The notes under the pieces: model-generated
The model's database searches: none
Told to the model about the DNA's origin: nothing
Seen by the model: the letters and a program-made list of their open reading frames with translations, nothing else
Made by a program: the position numbers and the translations under genes
Assembly: GCA_943788645.1 (NCBI GenBank)
Contig: CALSRC010000008.1
Span: forward strand, 106,716 to 170,715
DNA: 64,000 bases
Source: UA16 sp002292325
GTDB taxonomy: Bacteria; Bacteroidota; Bacteroidia; Flavobacteriales_D; Sanyastnellaceae
Direction: 5' to 3'
Shown: piece by piece, positions 8,637 through 16,820 of the stretch
Layout: every line of letters begins with the position of its first letter
How positions within the stretch are numbered: the stretch's first letter is position 1

Positions 8637-9956
8637 ATGCGTTTTGACGCATTGCCCCTGCATCCCGATGTACTCGATGCATTGGATGCCATGGGGTTTG
8701 AACTTGCAACCCCAATTCAAGAACAAGCGATTCCAAGTGTTTTAAAAGGCAATGACTTTTTAGGGATTGCCCAAACAGGTACTGGGAAAACGGCTGCGTT
8801 TTTGTTGCCGGTGATTGATCGCATCTTGGATACGGAAGACAACGGAAAGACCAAAGCGCTCATCGTGGTTCCAACCCGTGAGCTGGCTATGCAAATTGAT
8901 CAAGCAGTGGAGGGATTCGGCTATTATGCCAAAGTCACAAGCTTGGCCATTTATGGCGGTGGCAATGCCGCTGAATTTACCCGAGAAAAAAAGGCGTTGA
9001 CCGACGGAGCAGATATCATCATCGCAACGCCAGGCCGATTTTTATCTCATTTGACTTTGGGCTACGTGGACTTGTCCGAGTTGCAATGCTTGATCTTGGA
9101 TGAGGCGGACCGGATGTTGGACATGGGTTTCTTAGGGGACATCATGCGTATTGCCGAAAAATGCCGAACGGATCGTCAAACATTGCTTTTCAGTGCGACC
9201 ATGCCTGATCGCATCGAAACGCTCGCGAAGGAATTGCAGCGGAATCCCCAAATAGTGAAATTGGCTTTATCGAAACCTGCAGAGAAGATCAAACAAGGGG
9301 CTTACATCTTATTTGACCACCAAAAGGATGCGGTGTTAATTGACCTGCTCAAGGACCGAAATGTAGGTTCAGGCATCGTATTTACATCGAGGAAGCGAAC
9401 GGTAAGTCAGATTACCCGTGTTCTGAAAAAAGCGGGTATTCGCTGTGAGCGCATATCTTCGGATGCGGATCAGTCAGAGCGGGAGGAGGTGATGCTTGGA
9501 TTTCGTCAGCGTAAGTTTCCCATCCTGGTTGCAACGGATGTTGTGAGTCGTGGTATTGACATCGATAACATTGAACTGGTCGTGAACTACGATGTTCCTC
9601 CAAATGAAGAGGACTATGTGCATCGGATAGGCCGAACTGCTCGTGCAGACAAGGATGGTGAAGGTGTTACACTTGTGAATCCTGATGATCAGCAGCGATT
9701 TGGGAAAATTGAGAAACTCATTGAGAAATCCGTTCCCAAGTTGGAAATCCCAAAGCAATTAGGTCCAGGTCCAGAATACAATCCCAAAGCAGGAAGGTCT
9801 GGACGTTCAGGAAGACACGGTGGCGGCAGACATGGCGGCGGGCGCAGCAGCGGTGGTGCTAATCATTCTGGTGGTTATAAAAAGCCCAATCGTTCTGGCG
9901 GGGGCGGAGGTCACGGCAAAGGGAGGAAACCATACAAGGGAGGCCAATCACATTGA
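8637..9956 (+). CDS. DEAD-box ATP-dependent RNA helicase, RhlE-like
   Basis: A helicase of about 440 residues that unwinds RNA or remodels RNPs in the cytosol. It has the Q motif (ATPIQEQAIP), motif I (AQTGTGKT), Ia (PTRELAMQ), II (DEAD), III (SAT), and in the second RecA domain IV-VI, ending HRIGRTAR. The last 70 residues are a Gly/Arg/His/Ser-rich low-complexity tail (GRHGGGRHGGGRSSGG), likely an RNA-binding extension. I chose the ATG at 8637, which gives MRFDALPLHPDVLDALDAMG, the usual family start. A GTG at 8616 would add seven residues (MEEENKR). Confidence 0.94.
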   Translation: MRFDALPLHPDVLDALDAMGFELATPIQEQAIPSVLKGNDFLGIAQTGTGKTAAFLLPVIDRILDTEDNGKTKALIVVPTRELAMQIDQAVEGFGYYAKVTSLAIYGGGNAAEFTREKKALTDGADIIIATPGRFLSHLTLGYVDLSELQCLILDEADRMLDMGFLGDIMRIAEKCRTDRQTLLFSATMPDRIETLAKELQRNPQIVKLALSKPAEKIKQGAYILFDHQKDAVLIDLLKDRNVGSGIVFTSRKRTVSQITRVLKKAGIRCERISSDADQSEREEVMLGFRQRKFPILVATDVVSRGIDIDNIELVVNYDVPPNEEDYVHRIGRTARADKDGEGVTLVNPDDQQRFGKIEKLIEKSVPKLEIPKQLGPGPEYNPKAGRSGRSGRHGGGRHGGGRSSGGANHSGGYKKPNRSGGGGGHGKGRKPYKGGQSH

Positions 9957-9958
9957 GC

Positions 9959-10353
9959 ATGGACGAATTTGTTTCTTTGACTGCTGAAGAATGGAGGAAG
10001 AAACTTCAGAGCCTGAATTCCGGGTGCTTCGTGAAAGCGGCACAGAGCGTCCGTTTTCATCGGATTTTCATGCTCCTGGACACGAAGGATTATTCGCTTG
10101 TAAGGGTTGCGGTGCCGAACTTTTTGCTTCAACAAGTCAGTTTGATTCCGGATGTGGATGGCCAAGTTTCGACCAAGGAGTAGATGAAGGATCCATTACA
10201 GAACATTTGGATCGATCTCATGGAATGGTCAGGGTCGAAGTGCGTTGCGGTCGTTGCGACAGTCATTTGGGTCATGTGTTTCCAGATGGACCGACGGAGA
10301 CAGGCAACCGCTACTGCATTAACGGTATCTGCCTGATTCCTGTTTCGAGGTAA
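9959..10353 (+). CDS. msrB: Peptide-methionine (R)-S-oxide reductase, frameshifted
   Basis: MsrB reduces the R-epimer of methionine sulfoxide in oxidized proteins. Two zinc-binding CxxC pairs (CKGCG and CGRCD), the WPSF motif and the catalytic Cys in RYCING are all present. The typical N-terminus MDEFVSLTAEEWRKKL is read from the ATG at 9959. The rest (SEPEFRVLRESGTERPFSS onward) is in another frame, so one base appears to be missing near 10004-10007. Without that repair the second frame could start only at 9991, with five unrelated residues. The start overlaps the end of the helicase gene, so the two may be cotranscribed. Length after repair is about 130 residues, normal for MsrB. Confidence 0.88.
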
Positions 10354-10365
10354 CAGATTGGCCTG

Positions 10366-10668
10366 TCATCTTTCCCGTCCCTTCTGCATTCCATCAGGAC
10401 GTGGACCTTTACCTCCAGGTCCTTCCGCTGCCCTTCCTTTCATACGCCTTTTCATCAGCTGCGTTCGAAAGGATCGTTCAACTTGACCGACTTGCGCCGC
10501 TCGTCAATACCCGATAACCATGGACAGTTCTTCGATGGCCGTGTGATGAATTTCGTAAAGCAACAATCTGCTTGCTTGCAATAGGGCCAAGAGTTGCCGG
10601 GCTTCATCGTCGGTTGAAGCATTCGAAATTTGATTTTCCAATGCTCTGACTTTGTCGCGGTGCGTCAA
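10366..10668 (-). other. Possible small broken gene downstream of lgt
   Basis: This gap of about 320 nt between msrB and lgt holds no annotated gene. On the minus strand a frame from a TTG at 10668, ten nt after the lgt stop, reads a helix-rich peptide (KVRALENQISNASTDDEARQ, then LLALLQASRLLLYEIHHTAI) up to a TGA at 10504-10506. The same frame then continues as a basic Gly/Arg/Pro-rich stretch to a TGA at 10366. A nearby frame (SGIDERRKSVKLNDPFERS) also looks protein-like. It may be a real small gene with an indel or nonsense change, since this stretch lies next to the broken msrB. No family is recognised. Confidence 0.35.
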
Positions 10669-10677
10669 AAATGTCCT

Positions 10678-11883
10678 TTATTTCGCAGGTTTCTTTCCCA
10701 GTGCAAACCAAAGCAAAATTCCTCCAAGGCACGTTGCTGTCGAGATCAACTCGGCTTGTGTAAATGCAAGTCCGAACCATTCCAATTCGACATTGACCCG
10801 GATTTTCTCGATGAGAAACCGTTCAGCTCCATTGAACATGCAGTACAAGGCAAATAACCTCCCTGGAATTTGAATCCGCTTTCGTAAGGACCATAGAATT
10901 CCAAATATGGCAGTTGCCATGAGCGTCTCATAGAAGGCGGTCGGATAGACACCAGGGTCGAGGTAAGTGCCGTACCCTTCAAATATCGGATATGGGTCTT
11001 CCGGTGTGATCCACTTCCCAACGTAACCTGCAGGCCGCGAGCCGTAAACGCCATTTACATTGTTCGGGAATGCATAGGACCACATCCACTCTGGCAACCA
11101 CGACAGTGCATCAGGCAATGGCCTTGGATTCGGAATGCCCCAATCGCCATCACCGCTCACTTGACAGCCGATTCGACCCACACCATAACCGAGCATCAAT
11201 CCTGGAGCCGTTGCATCTGCCAGCGGTAGGAACGTTAGGTTCTTCTTTCGGGCATAAAAATAGACTGCAAGTCCTCCGACAATCAATCCACCATATATGG
11301 TGAGCCCGCCGAGGAAATTTGCCAGGGAAGGCTCTCGGAAAAAGCGAATCAATTCATCCGGGTATTCAAGTAAATGAAAAAATTTAGCCCCTGCAATGCC
11401 GCCAATCGCTGCAACAGTCACGATTCCCCCCACATGTTCACTGGCAGGCAGCTCAACTTCCTTTTGCTCAATTTCTTTGCCTCGGCTCCGGCCTTCCCAG
11501 TATTTCCATCCGACAAAAAGCATGGCACATGCCAATCCTAGCGGTAAATTTCCCCGCAGACTAAATAACTCTGCTTGTGGCAGACCGCGCTCGAATAATG
11601 CGCCGGCATTCAGGGCCAAATACAAAAATTTCCAGCCGATCACGAAGCCCATTGCTGCGCTGGTGACGTATTCTCCGCGAGGAACAGGGCCACCGACCGT
11701 GATTCGGATTCGTTCTGATGAGAAGATTCCGAGTGCTTGTTTTCGGTTCATTTCTCTTCGCAGAGTGAATGCCGCAACGACAAAGGCCAATGCCACAAAA
11801 AGTCCAAAGCTATTGACCAATTTCAGAGCGGGAATGTCCCAACCGAATATGTCTATAAATGCATGGTATACAGTCGGATACAT
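10678..11883 (-). CDS. lgt: Prolipoprotein diacylglyceryl transferase
   Basis: A 401-residue polytopic inner-membrane enzyme that moves diacylglycerol from phosphatidylglycerol to the lipobox Cys of prolipoproteins. Seven or more hydrophobic segments are visible. The signature GYGVGRIGCQVSGDGDWG (about 220-240) includes the conserved Arg/Asn-Gly block. The later FYETLMATAIFGILW and GRLFALYCMFNGAERFLIE blocks are also typical. It is longer than E. coli Lgt (about 290) because of an insertion around 125-150 (WEGRSRGKEIEQKEVE), as is common in this phylum. It would serve the SusD, GH13 and DUF5004 lipoproteins of this window. Confidence 0.94.
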   Translation of the reverse strand: MYPTVYHAFIDIFGWDIPALKLVNSFGLFVALAFVVAAFTLRREMNRKQALGIFSSERIRITVGGPVPRGEYVTSAAMGFVIGWKFLYLALNAGALFERGLPQAELFSLRGNLPLGLACAMLFVGWKYWEGRSRGKEIEQKEVELPASEHVGGIVTVAAIGGIAGAKFFHLLEYPDELIRFFREPSLANFLGGLTIYGGLIVGGLAVYFYARKKNLTFLPLADATAPGLMLGYGVGRIGCQVSGDGDWGIPNPRPLPDALSWLPEWMWSYAFPNNVNGVYGSRPAGYVGKWITPEDPYPIFEGYGTYLDPGVYPTAFYETLMATAIFGILWSLRKRIQIPGRLFALYCMFNGAERFLIEKIRVNVELEWFGLAFTQAELISTATCLGGILLWFALGKKPAK

Positions 11884-11892
11884 GTAGTGCGT

Positions 11893-13206
11893 TTAAGTGG
11901 AAGACGAAGTAGATGAGAGGATTGCCGAGGCGTAGCCAGCTGCATGAATTTGTTTTATTTCCACGGGGTGTATGGAATTGGCGTCGACCTGTGCTTCAGG
12001 TAGTGCAACACGAACGTATTCAGGAGTGTAGCCAAAACGCAATCCCTCTTCACGTGATTCCTCGAACAGAACAGGCCGGGTTAAGCCAAGAAAATGTTCG
12101 TAATGCGCTCTTTGTTTTTTGAGAGAAAGCGATCGCAGCACCTTGGTTCTTTGCTTGCGAATTTCAACTGGAACAGACTGCTCCATCCTTGGAGCCGTAG
12201 TCTTTCCGCGCTCAGAGTATGTAAAAACATGCAGATAACTCACCGGCAGTTGGAGCAAAAATTCCTGTGTAGCTCGAAACGCCGCTTCGTCTTCATTTGG
12301 AAATCCCGTGATAACGTCAACGCCAATGGACGCATGCGGAAGCAAGGTGCGAATGTGTTCGATGCGCGCAGCATAGAGCTCCGTGCGGTAGCGTCGTCGC
12401 ATGGATTTGAGCACGGCGTCTGAGCCGCTTTGTAAGGGGATGTGGAAATGAGGTTGGAATTTCTGACTGCTTGCGACGAAATCGATGACTTCGGATGTTA
12501 ATAAATTGGGTTCAATGCTGCTGATTCTAAACCGCTCGACATCCACTTGCTCATCCAGCGCTTTGATTAAATCAAAAAAGGATTCCCCAGTGCTTTTTCC
12601 AAAATCACCGATGTTGACTCCTGTCAACACGATTTCTCGTGCACCGTGAGATGCAGCATTGTTGGCCGTTTGGAGGGTCTCCGAGATGGGCGCGTTACGG
12701 GATCTACCGCGTGCCAAAGGAATGGTGCAGAAAGAACAGAAATAATCACATCCATCTTGTACCTTGAGAAAGGCACGTGTCCTGTCGTTGCTCGAGAACC
12801 CTGGAACAAAAGCCTTGACTTCCTTAATGGGACCCACGGAAACGGATCCAGATGTCCTTTTTTCGTCTGTGATGTGATCCAGTAAATTGAATTTTTCTGC
12901 GGCGCCCAGCACGACATCAACACCTTCGATGCTGCTTATTTCTTTGGGCTTCAATTGTGCGTAGCATCCGATGACCGCAATGAACGCCTCAGGATTGCTT
13001 GTCAAGGCCCTTCGAACAGCATTGCGGCATTTGGAATCTGCCTGCTCGGTTACGCTGCAGGTATTGATGACCACTACGTCGGGTGCGTCATCAATTCCAA
13101 CCCGGGCATAACCCGCTTGGGCCAGGTCACGCGCAATGGTCGATGTTTCAGAAAAATTAAGTTTACACCCTAACGTGTGAAAAGCTGCAGTTCCTCCCGG
13201 GGTCAT
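11893..13206 (-). CDS. mtaB: tRNA N6-threonylcarbamoyladenosine (t6A37) methylthiotransferase MtaB
   Basis: A 437-residue radical-SAM methylthiotransferase converting t6A37 to ms2t6A37 in ANN-decoding tRNAs. The N-terminal UPF0004 domain carries the three auxiliary-cluster cysteines: TLGCKLNF, INTCSVTEQAD and IGCYAQL. The radical-SAM cluster motif CxxxCxxC is in GCDYFCSFCTIPLARG (near 150). A TRAM-like C-terminus follows. CKLNFSE and the C-terminal pattern fit MtaB rather than MiaB or RimO. It lies 9 nt upstream of lgt, probably in one operon. Confidence 0.93.
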   Translation of the reverse strand: MTPGGTAAFHTLGCKLNFSETSTIARDLAQAGYARVGIDDAPDVVVINTCSVTEQADSKCRNAVRRALTSNPEAFIAVIGCYAQLKPKEISSIEGVDVVLGAAEKFNLLDHITDEKRTSGSVSVGPIKEVKAFVPGFSSNDRTRAFLKVQDGCDYFCSFCTIPLARGRSRNAPISETLQTANNAASHGAREIVLTGVNIGDFGKSTGESFFDLIKALDEQVDVERFRISSIEPNLLTSEVIDFVASSQKFQPHFHIPLQSGSDAVLKSMRRRYRTELYAARIEHIRTLLPHASIGVDVITGFPNEDEAAFRATQEFLLQLPVSYLHVFTYSERGKTTAPRMEQSVPVEIRKQRTKVLRSLSLKKQRAHYEHFLGLTRPVLFEESREEGLRFGYTPEYVRVALPEAQVDANSIHPVEIKQIHAAGYASAILSSTSSST

Positions 13207-13328
13207 GCCGCGAATTTAGGGGAGAAAGCCAGGATTTGAATTTTGAATGAAGCCGAAAAAGAACAAGATAACCCGGAACCATGTATTACATAGTATATTG
13301 CACAGCCTGAACTAAGAAACAAACCACC

Positions 13329-16133
13329 ATGCGAAACCTTATTCTCCTTTGTTTGCTGGCACTTGCCGGTACGATCCAAGCACAGTCCTTTTCAAACGCG
13401 TCTTCCAGCTTGCCAAATGATTACAACAGTGGCAACTGTGTTGGATTCACAGACATGAACAACGACGGATACGATGACATCGTCGTCCTTGACCAATCCA
13501 AAACGATCAAGGTACTTTACCAAAATGGCGCTGGAGAATTTACAGAAGTCGATTATGGAGATGTGTCAAGCAATAACCAATGGGGAATGACCATTGGAGA
13601 TTACGACAACGATGGCCACAAGGATATTTTTTCTGGAGGAGCTTATGACGGAGTTCACGTGAAGCACATCGATGCTGAAGGCGTATTCAGTGACTTCGAT
13701 TTGGACAACGGGTCGATGTTCATGCAGGCATGTAATTTTGCAGACATTGATGGTGATGGTCAACTCGATGTCTTCGGTTGCCATGATGACGCGCTCTCAC
13801 GCATTTGGAAGGGCAACGGAACTGCGTTGGATTATGATCAGGAGTTGATTGATCTAACGAATTACGATTTTAGCGATTACCCATCAACGGACCACAGCGG
13901 AAACTACGGAACGGTTTTCAGTGACTTTGACAACGACGGAGACATTGATTTGACGATAGCGAAGTGCCGTCAGTTTGTCAATGATCCAATGGACCCACGT
14001 CGTGTGAATCAAATATGGATGAACAACGGTGACGGAACGTGGTCTGAGGTAGCTGAGGAACGAGGCTTGGTTTTGAATGAGCAAAGCTGGACGGTGGACT
14101 ATGCGGATTATGACAACGATGGTGATTGGGATTGCTTCTTAACGAATCATTCTACAACGATGAAATTGCTAGAGAATGATGGCAATGGATATTTTACGGA
14201 CATCACGGAAGCTGCTGGATTGGATTTTAGCGGTTTTGTCTTGCAGGCAAAATTGGCTGACTTTGACAACGACGGATATGTCGATGTGCTGGTTTCTGGT
14301 GGTATTCATGCGTACTATCGCAACAACGGTGATGGAACGTTTACCCAAGACAATGCCTTCTCGTCGGGTGATACCATGCACAGCTTTGCATTGGGTGATG
14401 TGAACCGGGATGGTTCCATGGATGTTTACGCGAGTTACGGAAATGGTTACAATTCCCCAGACAATGGAAACGATGACATCTTGTGGATGAATACAGGCAA
14501 TGACAACCATTGGATTGCCTTCGACCTGGAAGGTATTGTATCGAATAAAGATGCAGTGGGCACCAAGGTTGTTCTCACGGGAGACTTTGGAACAATGATT
14601 CGGGAAGTGCGAGCGGGTGAGAGCTACGGCATCACCAACACGTTTGCGTGCATGTTCGGTTTGGGTGATCACGAGGTGATTACAAATGCAACTGTCAAAT
14701 GGCCGAGTGGAATGGTGACCGTTATCGAAAATCCATCGATTGACCAGTACCACAATTTACTGGAGGCACCTTGCATGACAAGCGTAGAATTGAGCTACCC
14801 TGCCAATCTCACGCTTTGTCCAGGAGAAAGCATTGAGATCACAGCGACAGGCGATTTCGCCTCCTATGCTTGGTCCAACGGCGCGACTGAAGCGTCGATC
14901 TCAGTTGACGAGGCGGGCACATACAGCCTTACAGCTTACGATGCTGATGGATGTGCAGCAGTCTCGGAAATGGTGGTTGTAGATATGGTCAATGAATCGT
15001 CACCAGAAATTCTTGTGGACGGGGAGCTGACTTTCTGTGCTGGTTCATCTGTTGAGTTCATCGGCCCGAATGGTGAAGGCTGGACTTGGTCCAACGGGGA
15101 ATCAACCCAGAGCATTGTAGTCACAGAATCTGGCACGTATTCGATGTCCCTTCTCGATGCTTGCGGCAACGATAATCCATCAGAAGAGTATGTGGTTGTC
15201 GTATTGGAAACTCCTGAAATTCCGGTGGTAACAGTTCCTACAGATATTGTTTCCAATGAACCATTTACATTGACCTCCTCATCTGAGACGACACGATGGT
15301 TCGACACAGAATTGGCCACTGAGCCAATTCATGTTGGCCAGACGTATGAGACTTCGTTGACCGAGAACACAACGATTTGGGTGGATGACATCGCTGATTC
15401 AGGAATGATCGAAGCTGAAGGGGGACGGACAGAAATGGGTGATGGTCAATACCATGATAACAGCGTTCGTTGGTTGGTGTTTGATGCGTATGAGGATATG
15501 GTGATACACACGGTTGATGTGTTTGCAAATGGAGCGGGTGTGCGTGAAATCGGAGTGAGCGATTCAGATGGCAACGTGTTGATGTCAGCTGAGTTTGATC
15601 TTTTGGATGGAATGAATACCATCACATTGGATATGGAAGTGCCTGAAGGCACAGGATATGGTTTACGCTCTTTCTCAAATGACCCACAACTTTGGAGAGA
15701 TGGAACGGGCACCCAAATGAATTACCCATATGAATTGGGTGAATTGGGCGCCATTACACAGAGCACTGCAGGTGGCAACAATGCAACGAATTACTACTAT
15801 TTTTTCTACAACTGGGTGGTCCAGACGCCATCCATTGGATGTGCATCTGACCGTGTGCCTGTAACGGTGACGGTCGTTGGAATATCAGAATTAACAGCAA
15901 CTGCGTTTGATGTTTTTCCAAATCCAACCAATGGACTTTTGCAAATAGCGGCCAATCAATGGACCCCTGGCACCCAGTGGTCTTTAGTGAATGCTTTAGG
16001 TCAGGTCATAGAACAAGGACAGCTCGTCTCTTCTCTGACCACACTTGATTTTTCTGCCAAGCCAAAGGGACAATATGTTCTTCAAGTTCTGACGGAAAGC
16101 GACAATCACGCTGTTCAATTGGTCATCCAATAA
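13329..16133 (+). CDS. Secreted FG-GAP/VCBS beta-propeller protein with ASPIC/UnbV and T9SS type A tail
   Basis: A 934-residue exported protein. A signal peptide (LILLCLLALAGTIQAQ) precedes seven calcium-loop repeats of the DxDNDG type (DMNNDGYDD, DYDNDGHKD, DIDGDGQLD, DFDNDGDID, DYDNDGDWD, DFDNDGYVD, DVNRDGSMD) spread over about 40-380, consistent with a seven-bladed propeller. An ASPIC/UnbV-like block follows (REVRAGESYGITN ... VKWPSGMVTVIE, about 430-475). Two Ig-like modules with YAWSNGATEASI and WTWSNGESTQSI repeats come next, then a lectin-like region. The last 80 residues (FPNPTNGLLQI ... GQYVLQVL) form a type A sorting tail. Its ligand is unknown. It ends 10 nt before a hairpin and about 45 nt before a strong terminator. 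Confidence 0.92.
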   Translation: MRNLILLCLLALAGTIQAQSFSNASSSLPNDYNSGNCVGFTDMNNDGYDDIVVLDQSKTIKVLYQNGAGEFTEVDYGDVSSNNQWGMTIGDYDNDGHKDIFSGGAYDGVHVKHIDAEGVFSDFDLDNGSMFMQACNFADIDGDGQLDVFGCHDDALSRIWKGNGTALDYDQELIDLTNYDFSDYPSTDHSGNYGTVFSDFDNDGDIDLTIAKCRQFVNDPMDPRRVNQIWMNNGDGTWSEVAEERGLVLNEQSWTVDYADYDNDGDWDCFLTNHSTTMKLLENDGNGYFTDITEAAGLDFSGFVLQAKLADFDNDGYVDVLVSGGIHAYYRNNGDGTFTQDNAFSSGDTMHSFALGDVNRDGSMDVYASYGNGYNSPDNGNDDILWMNTGNDNHWIAFDLEGIVSNKDAVGTKVVLTGDFGTMIREVRAGESYGITNTFACMFGLGDHEVITNATVKWPSGMVTVIENPSIDQYHNLLEAPCMTSVELSYPANLTLCPGESIEITATGDFASYAWSNGATEASISVDEAGTYSLTAYDADGCAAVSEMVVVDMVNESSPEILVDGELTFCAGSSVEFIGPNGEGWTWSNGESTQSIVVTESGTYSMSLLDACGNDNPSEEYVVVVLETPEIPVVTVPTDIVSNEPFTLTSSSETTRWFDTELATEPIHVGQTYETSLTENTTIWVDDIADSGMIEAEGGRTEMGDGQYHDNSVRWLVFDAYEDMVIHTVDVFANGAGVREIGVSDSDGNVLMSAEFDLLDGMNTITLDMEVPEGTGYGLRSFSNDPQLWRDGTGTQMNYPYELGELGAITQSTAGGNNATNYYYFFYNWVVQTPSIGCASDRVPVTVTVVGISELTATAFDVFPNPTNGLLQIAANQWTPGTQWSLVNALGQVIEQGQLVSSLTTLDFSAKPKGQYVLQVLTESDNHAVQLVIQ

Positions 16134-16142
16134 CAGGCATGT

Positions 16143-16167
16143 TGACTGCATGCAAAAAGTGCAGTCA
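16143..16167 (+). other. Hairpin with 8-bp stem just after the FG-GAP gene
   Basis: TGACTGCA and TGCAGTCA form a perfect 8-bp stem around a 9-nt loop, 10 nt after the stop codon. No T-run follows directly. It precedes the second, T-tailed hairpin by about 15 nt and may protect or process the 3' end of the transcript. Confidence 0.55.
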
Positions 16168-16176
16168 TTCCTCGAC

Positions 16177-16207
16177 AAAAAAGGCAGCTCTCAGGCTGCC
16201 TTTTTTT
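16177..16207. terminator. Bidirectional rho-independent terminator
   Basis: GGCAGC and GCTGCC (16183-16188 and 16195-16200) pair around a six-base loop, with an A-run before the stem and seven Ts after it. It lies between the converging FG-GAP gene and yigZ; the A-run and T-run let it work on both strands. The distal T-run overlaps the last bases of yigZ. Confidence 0.88.
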
Positions 16208-16820
16208 ATTGGGGGTTATTCAGAACTTTTATGTGACATCCGTAGGTGGCCGCGATTTGTCTTTCGAAATCGTCTGCAAGTGAGACGCGAACATGCACCT
16301 CTATGGTCACATTGTGCGAAAAGTCTTGCTTGATGAGCTTGCCGCGGCTTTTATCGATCCGTGACATAACCCCGCCGACCAATCCATATGGGCATTGAAT
16401 AACGAATGCCTTTTCGACATACCTGGCATCGATAGATCCATTGGAGATGGCAGCTAAGGTCGCTTCTCTGTATGCTTCTATCAGCCCTCCAACACCCAGC
16501 TTTGTTCCACCGAAGTACCGCACAACCACAGCCAGGCATCCGGTCAATTCCAGGGATCTGAGCGCCCCCAATATTGGTGGACCTGCGCTGTTAGAAGGTT
16601 CTCCATCATCAGAAGCTCTCCATCGCTCTCCTCCGTACCCTAAGCGATATGCATAAGCGTGATGACGCGCATCATGGTACTCCTTTCTTAATGAGGCCAA
16701 GAGCGGTGCGACATCGGCCTCTGATAGAATGGGATAGACGAATCCATAGTGCTTTGATCCTTTTACTTTAAAAAGACCCTTGCAAGGTGCCTTGATCGTA
16801 TGGTATTCATCGGATTCCAA
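16206..16820 (-). CDS. YigZ/IMPACT family protein
   Basis: A 204-residue cytosolic protein. The IMPACT domain (about 15-120) has the family blocks KYHDARHHAYAYRLG-like (KEYHDARHHAYAYRLG), SDDGEPSNSAGPPIL and VVRYFGGTKLGVGGLIEAY. A C-terminal DUF1949 ferredoxin-like domain follows (IQCPYGLVGGVMSRIDKSRG). The family has been linked to translation control and ribosome-associated functions, but the bacterial role is open. The start overlaps the upstream dehydratase gene by 14 nt. Confidence 0.92.
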   Translation of the reverse strand: MESDEYHTIKAPCKGLFKVKGSKHYGFVYPILSEADVAPLLASLRKEYHDARHHAYAYRLGYGGERWRASDDGEPSNSAGPPILGALRSLELTGCLAVVVRYFGGTKLGVGGLIEAYREATLAAISNGSIDARYVEKAFVIQCPYGLVGGVMSRIDKSRGKLIKQDFSHNVTIEVHVRVSLADDFERQIAATYGCHIKVLNNPQ

